A stretch of 64,000 bases of DNA from an uncultured Porphyromonadaceae bacterium (GTDB lineage: Bacteria; Bacteroidota; Bacteroidia; Bacteroidales; Muribaculaceae): positions 69,775 to 133,774 of the forward strand of contig URSD01000001.1 in assembly GCA_900550395.1 (NCBI GenBank), in the 5' to 3' direction. The position numbers were made by a program, and so were the translations under genes. Below the pieces are notes generated by a model. That model was not told the DNA's origin, made no database searches, and saw nothing but the letters and a program-made list of their open reading frames with translations. Positions 43,463 to 52,837 of this stretch are shown piece by piece (the first letter of the stretch is position 1; every line of letters starts with the position of its first letter).

Positions 43463-43972
43463 ATGAATTTGCGAAAAGCAACTATTGAGGATATATCAGA
43501 CGTGATGCGTATTTTTACGCAGGCACGTCTTGCGCAGCGTGTTGCCGGATTCAAACAATGGGAGGACGGCTATCCGTCAGAGGCTGTTTTGATTTCAGAT
43601 ATAAGCAATTCAGTTGGCTATATTCTTGACGAGAGTGGAAATGCCGCCGGATATGTGGCAATATCATCTTTTGATAAAGAGTATAATCGCCATCCTGAAC
43701 TATGGGATACATCTAAAACGTATGCTGTCTTTCACCGTATTGCCCTTTCTGATGAGTACAGAGGGAAGCGCTTGTCCGGGAAGTTGTTTGATTTAGCCGA
43801 GGCTCAAGCTATCCAAATGGATGTTGATTTTGTACGAATAGATACGGGTCTTGAAAACAGACCTATGCAGCATATCCTCTCAAACCGGGGCTACATCAAT
43901 CTTGGCTGCTGTGATTTTATCTGGGGAGAAAGACTGGCATACGAAAAGCCGCTGATAAATATCTCTTTATAA
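43463..43972 (+). CDS. GNAT-family N-acetyltransferase
   Basis: A 169-residue acetyltransferase: LRKATIEDISDVMRIFTQA at the start, VFHRIALSDEYRGKRLSGKL as the acetyl-CoA motif, and RIDTGLENRPMQHILSNRGY near the end, typical of GNAT proteins in Bacteroidota. The substrate is unknown. Base composition is more AT-rich than that of tyrS. It ends 4 nt from the convergent membrane-protein gene. Confidence 0.85.
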   Translation: MNLRKATIEDISDVMRIFTQARLAQRVAGFKQWEDGYPSEAVLISDISNSVGYILDESGNAAGYVAISSFDKEYNRHPELWDTSKTYAVFHRIALSDEYRGKRLSGKLFDLAEAQAIQMDVDFVRIDTGLENRPMQHILSNRGYINLGCCDFIWGERLAYEKPLINISL

Positions 43973-43976
43973 AGCA

Positions 43977-44366
43977 TCATGGCTGCGGGTTGCAAATCTC
44001 GAATTCTTCGTCGTGGTTTCTGGTGAGGGCGATAAAGAGCGTTGCCACGGCACAGGCGGCGGGAGCGATGCACCACCACGGGCCGGGCGCTTTCATTGCC
44101 GAGACAATCAAGAAATAGAATACGTACAGGCTGTCGAGCCCCGAGAGCCAGGTGTTGATGACTATACGCTGGGGCTTTTTTATCCACAGCCAGAGCGAAT
44201 AGCCGAAGAAGAATGCCAATGCCAGCGATGCGCACACTACGGGCAGAAGCAGCGAGCCGGTGCAGTTGCCTGTCATCAGGCTTACTATCGTTGTTATCAT
44301 CATTGCGTTAAGCACTTTGCTGTTGTAGAAGGCGTAAAGCCGGCGGTGTCTTATGAGCTGATTCAT
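43977..44366 (-). CDS. Small polytopic membrane protein
   Basis: A 129-residue protein with four hydrophobic segments (for example VLNAMMITTIVSLMTG, LALAFFFGYSLWLWIKK and SLYVFYFLIVSAM). No family is recognised. The ATG at 44366 is preferred over one at 44390 because a TATCTTTA box (44371-44378, minus strand) ends 4 nt before it, the same spacing as in other genes of this window. The mRNA would be leaderless. Confidence 0.6.
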   Translation of the reverse strand: MNQLIRHRRLYAFYNSKVLNAMMITTIVSLMTGNCTGSLLLPVVCASLALAFFFGYSLWLWIKKPQRIVINTWLSGLDSLYVFYFLIVSAMKAPGPWWCIAPAACAVATLFIALTRNHDEEFEICNPQP

Positions 44367-44401
44367 GCCGTAAAGATACGAATTTTTCATGTCATCGGAG
44401 C

Positions 44402-44443
44402 AAAAAAAATGCGCCGCGATGCATGGCACCGTGACGCATTTTT
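44402..44443 (-). terminator. Terminator of the secreted-protein operon
   Basis: A perfect 9-bp stem (44435-44443 with 44405-44413) is followed on the minus strand by a run of T residues (44402-44409). It lies 23 nt after the leucine-rich-repeat gene. Confidence 0.85.
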
Positions 44444-44465
44444 CAGGTTGAGGCGAACTCGCCGT

Positions 44466-47400
44466 TTATCTTACGACGTGCTTGCGGGCGGCGTGGCCGG
44501 GAGTTTTAATGATGTAGAGTCCCGGAGCAAGACCGGCAATGGCCTCGGGGGTAGCCTTCGTGAGGATTCTGACACCCGAGACAGTGAATACATCGGCGGG
44601 AGCGTAGGGGTCGGCGCCATCTGCCGTCACGTTCTCAATTCCGGCCGCTTCGTCTACTGTGACCGGAACGGTCAGAAGCGTGAGGTTGGGGAACAGGTCG
44701 TTGGTAAGTACTCCGGTCAGATGGTTGTCGAAGGTGCTGTAGAAGGACGTCACGCCGTCGTTTACGGCAAACTCGGGATTGTCCGGATCATCGACGTCGG
44801 AGTATAGGGCTTCGCCGGTGTACACTCCGTTGTCTGCGTCGTACTCTACGTCGCCGAGATACCATTTGTAGGTGGTCGGGCTGCCGTTCACCATGGCTTG
44901 CGATGAAAGGTCGACGCGGCCACCGGCACATTCGGCGGCAAGATTTGCCTGTCCGCGGTAGTAGTAGACGCCCAGCAGAGGATAATCGGCCTGTACCGGG
45001 AGCGTTGCGAAGGTGAATTCATTCCGTGCGATGTCAAGTACGCGTATTGCGTCCCTGACGGGGCTGAGGTCGATGGTCTTGAGTTTGTTGGCCGACAGGT
45101 TCACCTGCGACATGGACGGGCATCCCTCAAAGGAGATCTCTTCCAGTTTGTTGCCGTCGGCCATAAGTTCCCAAAGACTGTTGTTGCCGCCGAACGTCAG
45201 CGAAGAAAGGTTGTTGGAGGATATATACAGGCTTCCGAGCGACGGATATTTCGATGCGTCGAAGCTCTCGTAGGCATTGCCGCCGAGGGCCAGAGTGACG
45301 AGATTCGGGAATGTCTGCGAGAAATCGGCGCGGGAGAAATGGTTGCCGCTGAGATTCAGTTCATGGAGATCGGATTCGGCAGGCAGCACAAGGCTCTCCT
45401 CGTCAAGGCCGGCTCCGTCGGCGGTAAAGGCTATGAGCTGTTTCAGCCCGGATGCGTCCATCTGCGTCATGGCGATGTTGCTGATGGAGAAGACGGAGAT
45501 GTCGTCGGCCGATTCGTAGGTGTAGACTTTTACGTTGGCGCCGGCGTAGGTGGTCTGTCCGGAGTAAGGGGTGTAAGTCTCGTCCACGACGGGATACTGT
45601 ATGTACTCCGTGCCGTCGCCGCGCCAGTCGATGTAGAGCGCAGTGCCCTTGTGGCCGGTGAACACCACCTGGCCGGCATCGGAATCCTCGGCGGTGGTGA
45701 AGGATGCTACTACGGTAGTGGGCGCGCCGGTGACTGTGGTGACCGTGGTCTTGAACACATTGTCACCGCTGAGGGCCGGGAACGCGGCGTGTGTCATCTC
45801 GCAGTAGACCTTGCCGAGATTCTCGTCGAGGAATTTGAATGCTCCGTTCTCGCCGGAGAAGTCGGTGCCGGCTACAAGAGGTGTGCCGTCGGCCTTTTTC
45901 CATGTGAAAACGGTCGAGGCTCCGGCGGCCTCGCGGTATTGGTCGGTAAAGTTGACAGCCGGAGCAAATGCGACGATCTGCAGGTCTTTCTGCGGAGCAT
46001 ATGTGTAGTTATCGACATCCGGCAGCAGCGGCAGGGTGGCGAGAGTAAGATTGTTGTTGCTGACATTGAAGTAAGTCAGGTCGGGCATCTCTACTGTGGT
46101 CAGCGAGGATATGGCGTTGCCGCTGAGGTCTATGTTTACGGCAGCAGCCTGATAGGTGAGGCTGAAGTCGCCGCTGAGGCGGTTGTTGCTCAGATTTACA
46201 TCCGTCAGGCTGTCGAAGTTCTTCAGCAGCAATTCCGACAGGCGGTTGTTGGCAAGATTCATGCGGCGGATGTGGGTGGTGTTGACGAATGTTATCGACG
46301 TGATGTAGTTGTTGCTGAGGTCGATGTCGGTCAGCACATTCTTCTCGTAGTCACCGTGTACTCCTGCCAGACTGAACGACGAGAGGCGGTTGTGGCTCAG
46401 GTCGAGGCTGCGCAGGTTGCGGTTGTAGGCGGCGTCGACGCTAAGCAGGTTGCAGCCGCTGACGGAGAGCTGCCGCAGTTCGCGTGCCTGTGTGAGATTG
46501 ATGGAACTCATCGTCACGCCTTTGATGCCGAAGGCTGTCAGATGCTCGCCCTCGGGCAGATATACGTCGACGGTAGCCGAGCCTGTGGCCGGTAGGGTGA
46601 GTGCGACGTTGCCTGTTTCGGGATACTCGGCGGTGGTTGCGCTGAAGGTTGTACGCTCACCGTTGACGTCCACGAAGAATTCGCGCGGTGCGCCCTCCGA
46701 TGCGCCGTCAAGTCCGGCCTTGAAGGTGATTCCTTTTCCGGCCATAGCCGAAGTGGTGGTGAAGCTCAGGGTCTTGTTCGGTAGGCCCATCTCGGAGGCG
46801 TCTTTCACCTTGAATAAGGCTGAGGAGATGGTATAGTCGGTGAAGGCGTTGCAGGCAAACTCTATGTACACCGAGTCGGCCGGTATTTCGTTGAACGTCA
46901 CCTTCCCTTCGGCGTAGGTATAGAAACTCTCGTCAAGTTCCACCGGTTCGGCGTCCGGGGTGTCAAGCATGACTCTGACGTAGGTGTCGTAGCCGTTGCG
47001 CAGTACGCGGTCGGAGAAGTCGATTGCGGTGCCTGCGGCGTACGACTTGCTGCACGGCATCGGGTCACGCTGATAATAGTATTCGCCCCAGCCGTCCTGC
47101 GGCAGCGGCAGGGTGACAAAATCGAAATCGTTGTAAGCCAAATCCACGGCATACAGGTTTGGGTTATTGCCGAGATCGATTCCGCTGAGGCGGTTGCGGC
47201 GCAGATTGAGGTTTATCAGCGCGGGATTGTTGCTGAGGTCAATGTGGGAAATGTCATTGCCCACAAGGTTCAGCAGTGTCAGGTTTGGGTTGGCGGACAC
47301 GTCCACTGAACTGAGGCGCACGTCGGTATTGATGGAGCCTGAGGTGTGCTGTGCGAGAAGATTCGTCAGCGCGGGGTTGTTGCTTACGTCTATGTCGGTG

Positions 47401-48167
47401 ATGCGTGTGTCCGAAATGTTCAGACGGGTGAGTCTGCTGTTTTTCGAGACATCGAGAGAAGCCACATCCGTAAGCTCAAGCGACATAACCATGAGGTCGG
47501 GACAGCCCGTGGGGTCGATGTTCCGCAGGTCGCGGTTGTGGTAAGCATCGAAGCTTACCAGCGACGGATAGTCGCTGAGGTTGAACGACTGGTCGAGGTG
47601 GTCTATGATGTCCAGCTCCAGAATGGTAAGGCCCGGTTTGTTCGGTCCTACTTTCAGCGGGGTCTCGGCCGAGAATGTGTTGTCCGAGAGGTAGAGTGCC
47701 TGGAGTTTTGAGAATGGAGTCAGGTCCAGGCGCTTCAGCTCGTTGTGCGAGAGGTTGAGAATCTCAATGTTGGTGCAGCCGTCCATCTCGATCCAGTCTA
47801 TGTAGCAGCCTTCGGCATCGATGTAGTCTATTTTGGCAGGGTCGCCGTAGACTTTCACGATACCTTCCGGCGATACACGGCAGGCTATTGTCGTGCCCGT
47901 CATGCTTTGTGACTCGGAGTCGAAATAGGCCGGCGACACTTCGTATTCGGCCGTCCCGAAGCCGCAGTCGATGTCGAAATAGTCTGTCTCACTCGCTCCC
48001 AGGACGAAATGGAATGCGTTTTCTGCTCCGTACTGGTCGTAGATGTTTGTCTTGAATGTGATGATCGGTGTGTCATCGGGCGTTTGCGCTGCTGCGTCAT
48101 GCCCGGATGCAGCCATGCAGAGAAGCATCCCCGCTATAGCCGTTATCGGTCTTATGTGAAAATTCAT
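44466..48167 (-). CDS. Large secreted leucine-rich-repeat protein with C-terminal sorting tail
   Basis: A 1233-residue exported protein with an N-terminal signal sequence (MNFHIRPITAIAGMLLCMAA). Several leucine-rich-repeat blocks alternate with beta-rich spacers: about 130-340 (IEILNLSHNELKRLDLTPF, DVSNNPALTNLL), about 560-710 (LRQLSVSGCNLLSVDAAYN) and about 940-1070. The last part, from AGIENVTADGADPYAPADVF to GLYIIKTPGHAARKHVVR, resembles a type IX-like sorting domain. It probably mediates surface binding; the ligand is unknown. It starts 29 nt after the subtilase gene. Confidence 0.82.
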   Translation of the reverse strand: MNFHIRPITAIAGMLLCMAASGHDAAAQTPDDTPIITFKTNIYDQYGAENAFHFVLGASETDYFDIDCGFGTAEYEVSPAYFDSESQSMTGTTIACRVSPEGIVKVYGDPAKIDYIDAEGCYIDWIEMDGCTNIEILNLSHNELKRLDLTPFSKLQALYLSDNTFSAETPLKVGPNKPGLTILELDIIDHLDQSFNLSDYPSLVSFDAYHNRDLRNIDPTGCPDLMVMSLELTDVASLDVSKNSRLTRLNISDTRITDIDVSNNPALTNLLAQHTSGSINTDVRLSSVDVSANPNLTLLNLVGNDISHIDLSNNPALINLNLRRNRLSGIDLGNNPNLYAVDLAYNDFDFVTLPLPQDGWGEYYYQRDPMPCSKSYAAGTAIDFSDRVLRNGYDTYVRVMLDTPDAEPVELDESFYTYAEGKVTFNEIPADSVYIEFACNAFTDYTISSALFKVKDASEMGLPNKTLSFTTTSAMAGKGITFKAGLDGASEGAPREFFVDVNGERTTFSATTAEYPETGNVALTLPATGSATVDVYLPEGEHLTAFGIKGVTMSSINLTQARELRQLSVSGCNLLSVDAAYNRNLRSLDLSHNRLSSFSLAGVHGDYEKNVLTDIDLSNNYITSITFVNTTHIRRMNLANNRLSELLLKNFDSLTDVNLSNNRLSGDFSLTYQAAAVNIDLSGNAISSLTTVEMPDLTYFNVSNNNLTLATLPLLPDVDNYTYAPQKDLQIVAFAPAVNFTDQYREAAGASTVFTWKKADGTPLVAGTDFSGENGAFKFLDENLGKVYCEMTHAAFPALSGDNVFKTTVTTVTGAPTTVVASFTTAEDSDAGQVVFTGHKGTALYIDWRGDGTEYIQYPVVDETYTPYSGQTTYAGANVKVYTYESADDISVFSISNIAMTQMDASGLKQLIAFTADGAGLDEESLVLPAESDLHELNLSGNHFSRADFSQTFPNLVTLALGGNAYESFDASKYPSLGSLYISSNNLSSLTFGGNNSLWELMADGNKLEEISFEGCPSMSQVNLSANKLKTIDLSPVRDAIRVLDIARNEFTFATLPVQADYPLLGVYYYRGQANLAAECAGGRVDLSSQAMVNGSPTTYKWYLGDVEYDADNGVYTGEALYSDVDDPDNPEFAVNDGVTSFYSTFDNHLTGVLTNDLFPNLTLLTVPVTVDEAAGIENVTADGADPYAPADVFTVSGVRILTKATPEAIAGLAPGLYIIKTPGHAARKHVVR

Positions 48168-48196
48168 GTCGGGATGATGGTATTGATGGTTGATTA

Positions 48197-50566
48197 TTAT
48201 CTTAGAAATATCTTGCGGTTTTCTGTGCCGTTGACATTCAGTACGTAGGCGCCAGGATGGAGTGCCGACAGATCGATACCGGCTTCGTCGCCGCTGTATG
48301 AGCCGGAGAACGCCAGGGCTCCGGATGCGGCGTAGAGGCGGATGTCGAGCTTCGTGGCCTCGCCGAGGAATATGTTGAGGTGGCGCTCACCGGTCTGTGT
48401 GACTATAAGCCGGCTGTTGTGGCCGCCGTCGGCTGTGACTGTCTCCACTCCGGCGCTTGCACGGCGTATCACTTCCTTAAGGCCTTCCAGGGCGTTGAAT
48501 TTGCCGAGACCCCAGCGTACGGGGTCCTCGGCCATCACAGCTTCGTCGCGTACGGCCGTCTGTGCGATGATTTCCTTTACGTCGTCCACGGTCAGCGTCG
48601 GGTCGGCTTCAAGCCACAGGGCTATGCTGCCTGCCACGAAGGGCGTCGACATGGAGGTGCCCACCTCCTGCTTCCAGTAGTACGTCTTGCCGCCGACGGT
48701 GGCCCGCGCCGAGCAGAGGTATTCCTTGTAGGATGTGGCTGTAGCCTCGTCATAGCCTTCGGTGGCATAGTCGAGATACGGGTTGCTTATAGCCGATATG
48801 ATGGATGCTCCAGGTGCGCAGACGGTGGGAAGGTTGCGGCCGTCGGCAAGGGTGCCGAACGAGGAGAAGCCGCTGATGTGGCCCGGACGGAAGCCGGCAC
48901 CCTCGTGTTCCCAGCCGTTGCCGTCGAGTGTGCCCCATACGTTGCGGGTGTTGTAGGAGCCGACCACGATGACGTTGTGCCCCACGGCCATGTCGGAGAT
49001 GGAGCCGTTGCACGAGCCGTCATCGTAGCCCGTCAGGCCGTAATTGTCGATCCAGGTCGTGAGCCCGTCGCAGTAGCATTCTATCCTCTGGCCTTCGGCT
49101 CCGGTGATCTCGAAGCCGAGTATGTAGTTGTCGTCGGCGTTTGTTGTCAGATTGTTGTATATATAGTAGTCGATCATGCCGTAGTATCGGCCGCTGTCTT
49201 CGTCGATTTTGCCGCCTACGCCCACATAGCCGTCGAAAGCGCGCTTGAAGTTGGTGTCGCCTACGATGTCGTTGTCCTCCATCTGATAGTCGGTCGAACT
49301 ACAGTAGTATGTGCCGATGTTGTCGCCTACGACGGGCATGTTGTAGGCCACTCTGCCGCGGTTGCGGTTGAAGATGACGGCTTTCAGCTCGAATGGCGTC
49401 GCGTCGTCGGAGTACACGGAGATTGTGCCGTAGCGGATGTAATTGTTGAGTGTGGCCTCTTCTTTCTCCGGGTCGTGACGGTAGGCGTATGGATAGACCA
49501 TCGACTTCACCTTATTGTCTTCGGCGGTGAGATTTTTTGCCAGGGCTATTTTCAGGTCGCCCTCGTTGCCCGACGATATGCACACTATCGCTTCCTTGCC
49601 CACCATGTCGAGCATCTTCACCATAGAACTGGATGCGTCGTGCGGGCCGGTGTTGGAGCCGAGTGAGAGGCTGAATACCATCGGCTCCTTGAGATAACCT
49701 TTGCCGTACTGGTACAGATAGTCGATGCCGTAGGCGATGAATCCGTCCTGTAGCTCGCCACAGCTGACGCCTATGTCGCTGCCGGTGGCTACGCCGTAGT
49801 ATGGGTTGGGACATGTTGTGATGTCTACGGTGCCCGAAGTGGCATCGGCGCGTGCCATCTCTACTTCTCCCCTGTAGTTGCCGGCAAGAATGCCTAAAGT
49901 ATGTGTGCCGTGATAGGCCGACCGGGTGTCGGTGGAGAAGCTCGTCACGGGCGGGGCGTCCTTCACGTTATCGCCGTACCAGTTTATAGCAAGCTGTGTG
50001 CCGGAGGCGTTAAGTCCGACGTGCGACAGGTAGCCTATGCGGTTGCGCCCGTTCTCATCGAGGAAGCTGATATGGTTGGGGTCGACGCCCTGGTCTACGA
50101 TGGCTGTCAGTACGCCTTTGCCCGTGTATGGACGGTCGAGGGGCTGTTCGCCGGCATGGATTGCCGTCACTCCGGCGTCGGCGCGGGCCAGGTCGGTATG
50201 GCTCCGGAGGCTCTTCTGCAGTTGCAGGCGCTTGACGCACGGCAGCGCGGCTATTTCTTCTGCACGGTCGTAGGGGAGTTTTATCAGAAGCACCCCTTCG
50301 CGGTTCACGAGTATCTCCGCGCCGGCAGCTTCCAGATCGGCCGGCACGGCGTCATCGGCAAGAGTGACGAATGCCAGTGTCTCCTTTGCGGCTGTGCCTG
50401 TGTTCCCGGCTTTCTGCTGTATGAGTCGCATCGGCGCTGACTTCTCCGCGTTCTTCTGCTCCAGTGTGTGGCGGCGCAGTGTGGCCCGGCTCTGGAGGTC
50501 GAGGGCGTCGGCCTGAGCCGTAAGTACTGCTGAAACGGCGATTGCTACTGTGAGTAGTTTCTTCAT
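48197..50566 (-). CDS. Secreted subtilisin-like serine protease (S8)
   Basis: A 789-residue exported protease with signal peptide MKKLLTVAIAVSAVLTAQA and a propeptide-like region. The catalytic triad is Asp158 (AIVDQGVDP), His219 (YHGTHTLGILAG) and Ser638 (VGTSMSTPFVAGSIA). A long insert (about 310-560) separates His and Ser. The C-terminus has a beta-rich sorting tail, ending GAYVLNVNGTENRKIFLR. It may process neighbouring surface proteins or degrade host protein. It lies between two other secreted-protein genes on the same strand. Confidence 0.9.
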   Translation of the reverse strand: MKKLLTVAIAVSAVLTAQADALDLQSRATLRRHTLEQKNAEKSAPMRLIQQKAGNTGTAAKETLAFVTLADDAVPADLEAAGAEILVNREGVLLIKLPYDRAEEIAALPCVKRLQLQKSLRSHTDLARADAGVTAIHAGEQPLDRPYTGKGVLTAIVDQGVDPNHISFLDENGRNRIGYLSHVGLNASGTQLAINWYGDNVKDAPPVTSFSTDTRSAYHGTHTLGILAGNYRGEVEMARADATSGTVDITTCPNPYYGVATGSDIGVSCGELQDGFIAYGIDYLYQYGKGYLKEPMVFSLSLGSNTGPHDASSSMVKMLDMVGKEAIVCISSGNEGDLKIALAKNLTAEDNKVKSMVYPYAYRHDPEKEEATLNNYIRYGTISVYSDDATPFELKAVIFNRNRGRVAYNMPVVGDNIGTYYCSSTDYQMEDNDIVGDTNFKRAFDGYVGVGGKIDEDSGRYYGMIDYYIYNNLTTNADDNYILGFEITGAEGQRIECYCDGLTTWIDNYGLTGYDDGSCNGSISDMAVGHNVIVVGSYNTRNVWGTLDGNGWEHEGAGFRPGHISGFSSFGTLADGRNLPTVCAPGASIISAISNPYLDYATEGYDEATATSYKEYLCSARATVGGKTYYWKQEVGTSMSTPFVAGSIALWLEADPTLTVDDVKEIIAQTAVRDEAVMAEDPVRWGLGKFNALEGLKEVIRRASAGVETVTADGGHNSRLIVTQTGERHLNIFLGEATKLDIRLYAASGALAFSGSYSGDEAGIDLSALHPGAYVLNVNGTENRKIFLR

Positions 50567-50601
50567 TTTTAGGTTTTTAATGAGTAGATGATATAACGAC
50601 T

Positions 50602-50657
50602 CGGTTTATCTGGTCTAAACCGACGACAACGTGACCGCGCCCGGAGGCGCCATCACG
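50602..50657 (-). other. Two inverted repeats between secreted-protein genes
   Basis: An interrupted GC stem (50630-50641 with 50646-50657, two mismatches) and a 7-bp stem (50602-50608 with 50616-50622). Neither has a T-run on the minus strand, so full termination after the gene ending at 50683 is doubtful and read-through to the subtilase gene is likely. Confidence 0.4.
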
Positions 50658-50682
50658 CTGTCGATGGTTGTATTGCGGCCTA

Positions 50683-52554
50683 TCAGCGCACTACGCGCTT
50701 TTTGCCGTTTACGATGTACATGCCGGCAGGCAGCTGGTTGAGGTCCTTGCTGCTGTCAAGCACCTTGATGCCCTGAAGGTTGTACACGGGGCCGAAAGCA
50801 CGGTCGGCGTCACCGGCGATGTCGATGATGCCGGAAGTAGCGGATATGGCGACGTTGTGCGCGGCGGTGGCCGTGAAGCTGAATTTGCCGTCCTCGCCGG
50901 CTGTCAGCTCGGTGTCGTCTACCTTCACGCTGACGTTGGCGTCGGCAGGAGGTGTGATGGTGAAGATGGTGCCGGCCAGAACCTTGATGTCGGCGTCGGC
51001 GATGTCTTCCACGGGAGTAACAACATCCACGTTGAGAGCCACGCCTTCGGCGGCTGTGCCTGTGGTGGCTACATGCACGGTGTATTCTTCAGGAGCGCCG
51101 TCAGTGAATACTTTCACCACATCGCCCTGCTTGGGTACATTGTACCACGAGAAATAGTTCGAAGAATACTGATTGTTCTGCAACTCGCTGTTGACGTAAG
51201 CCACATAGGGTTCTGTCTTGGTCTGTACCTGTACCATGTGCTGCTCTCCCGATACAGTGGCGAACTTGATGACGTTGTACCCTTCTTTCAGCTGGTTCCT
51301 TGTATCGCGGTCATTCTCTGTCTGCCAGTAAGCGTTGAGCGTGCCGTCATAGCCGGTGCCCACCTCGTCGAAATTGTTCACGAACACTACGAACTCACCG
51401 TCGTACACGCGCGGCTGGGAGGTGATTTTCACATATGCGCCATCCTGAATCGTCAGTGTGCCGTAGTTGAGGGTGAGAGGGTTGCCTTCTGCGTCGGTCA
51501 GGGAAACTATGTCGTTGCCGGTTGTGGCCTTTATCAGAATCATGCCTATCTGTTCGCCGATAGTCAGCTGGTTGTCGCCAGCGGTCAGCTCAAGCGGAGA
51601 GGCTCCGTATGTGGAGGAGCCTTCATACACGGCTACGCGGGTCGGGTCGTCTACATTGACGGTATAGTTGAACACGCCGTAGTTGTGGGCTTCGATTTTC
51701 ATTTCCACAGGCTCGGTGCCGATGGTGAAGGAGAAGTAGGAGGAGGGTTCCTGAGGCTCGTCGTTCAGGTATATGGCGTCAAGCATGTAGCTGTCGGCGT
51801 CGAGTTGTACGGTAATCTGGCTGCCGGAGTTCACTTCAAAGGGTGCGTTCAGAACCCATCCTTCTATCGGAGACCAGTTTGACATGACGTTTGTGACGAT
51901 ACCCTTCACTTCTTCGGGAACGGTGATAGTAAGGTTTACCGGAATCTTAGGAAATTCTGCCTCGATTTCTATTTTTGTGCCGTCCACCACATCTACCTCA
52001 ATAGAGTAGCCGTCCATGGTCTTGGCTTCGCCGTCAACTTCTATGCGATAGAAGGGGCTGTAATTATAGTTTTGGAAAGTAAATGGGCTTTCTTCGCCGG
52101 GGATGAATTTGATTTCGTTGTCTCCCTCGACCAGATTGAAGCTTTCGCCGCCGTTACGGCTTCCGCCTATTGCCGACGGGTCGCCGACGACTTTTACGTG
52201 TGCCGTGGCGGTGCGCATCTCGTCGAGATTGGTGGTGGTGACGGTGTAGACGTTGCCGTCCGTTGCGGCGGAGAGGTACAGGGATATATTCCCGTAGTGT
52301 GCCGGGTAGGTGTTGTCGTTCTGGTCCACGACAGTAGCCTTGAAGCCCGTCTGTACGCTGATGTACAGCGTCGGGTAATTGTCGGGCTCATACTCTATTA
52401 CAGTTTCGCTCTTTGCCTCTATGGAGTTGTAGCTCATCTGAAGGCTCACGACTGCGGGGTTGTCGATTTTTAGGGTCACCTTGGCAGCGCTGGATACGAC
52501 GGGCAACGCCATGCCTATGACAAACAGTAACAAGAAAGAGTAGAATTTCTTCAT
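50683..52554 (-). CDS. Secreted beta-rich repeat protein with C-terminal sorting tail
   Basis: A 623-residue exported protein with signal peptide MKKFYSFLLLFVIGMALPVVSSA. Repeated Ig-like sheets follow, with recurring NxVTLTI/VxIxA patterns such as PVNLTITVPEEVKGIVTNVM and FNYTVNVDDPTRVAVYEGSS. The tail GPVYNLQGIKVLDSSKDLNQ to MYIVNGKKRVVR is the sorting-domain type seen in the neighbouring secreted genes. No catalytic motif is visible. It would be the first gene of a three-gene minus-strand unit ending at the terminator 44402-44443. Confidence 0.72.
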   Translation of the reverse strand: MKKFYSFLLLFVIGMALPVVSSAAKVTLKIDNPAVVSLQMSYNSIEAKSETVIEYEPDNYPTLYISVQTGFKATVVDQNDNTYPAHYGNISLYLSAATDGNVYTVTTTNLDEMRTATAHVKVVGDPSAIGGSRNGGESFNLVEGDNEIKFIPGEESPFTFQNYNYSPFYRIEVDGEAKTMDGYSIEVDVVDGTKIEIEAEFPKIPVNLTITVPEEVKGIVTNVMSNWSPIEGWVLNAPFEVNSGSQITVQLDADSYMLDAIYLNDEPQEPSSYFSFTIGTEPVEMKIEAHNYGVFNYTVNVDDPTRVAVYEGSSTYGASPLELTAGDNQLTIGEQIGMILIKATTGNDIVSLTDAEGNPLTLNYGTLTIQDGAYVKITSQPRVYDGEFVVFVNNFDEVGTGYDGTLNAYWQTENDRDTRNQLKEGYNVIKFATVSGEQHMVQVQTKTEPYVAYVNSELQNNQYSSNYFSWYNVPKQGDVVKVFTDGAPEEYTVHVATTGTAAEGVALNVDVVTPVEDIADADIKVLAGTIFTITPPADANVSVKVDDTELTAGEDGKFSFTATAAHNVAISATSGIIDIAGDADRAFGPVYNLQGIKVLDSSKDLNQLPAGMYIVNGKKRVVR

Positions 52555-52687
52555 AGTCAATGAAATGTGATTTATATTAATGAGTATTGTTAATAGTTGG
52601 AATAAACAGCTTTGGAACGGACACTCAGACAATGTGATTTTTGTCGGGTTATAATCAATTCTGCTACAAATGAATCGAATTCACGCG

Positions 52688-52695
52688 CAAAGATA
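52688..52695 (-). promoter_or_regulatory. -7 box for the secreted-protein unit
   Basis: TATCTTTG on the minus strand matches TAnnTTTG; the -33 region is AT-rich without a clear TTTG. The 5' untranslated region would be about 130 nt and shows no terminator hairpin, unlike the two attenuator-type leaders elsewhere in the window. Confidence 0.55.
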
Positions 52696-52770
52696 TAAAT
52701 AATTATTAAACTATTCTAAATATTGATGAAAAAATTACGAATTATCAAAATATTTTTGGATAAAATTGGA

Positions 52771-52817
52771 TAAAAAAACAGAGACAGGCTCGCCAAATCA
52801 GGCGCGCCTGTCTCTGT
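52771..52817 (-). terminator. Terminator of the aspartate aminotransferase/decarboxylase gene
   Basis: A perfect 12-bp stem (52806-52817 with 52778-52789) with an inner GGCG/CGCC stem is followed on the minus strand by seven T residues. It lies 21 nt after the stop codon. Confidence 0.92.
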
Positions 52818-52837
52818 AGCGTTTTGGGAAAAGTTGT

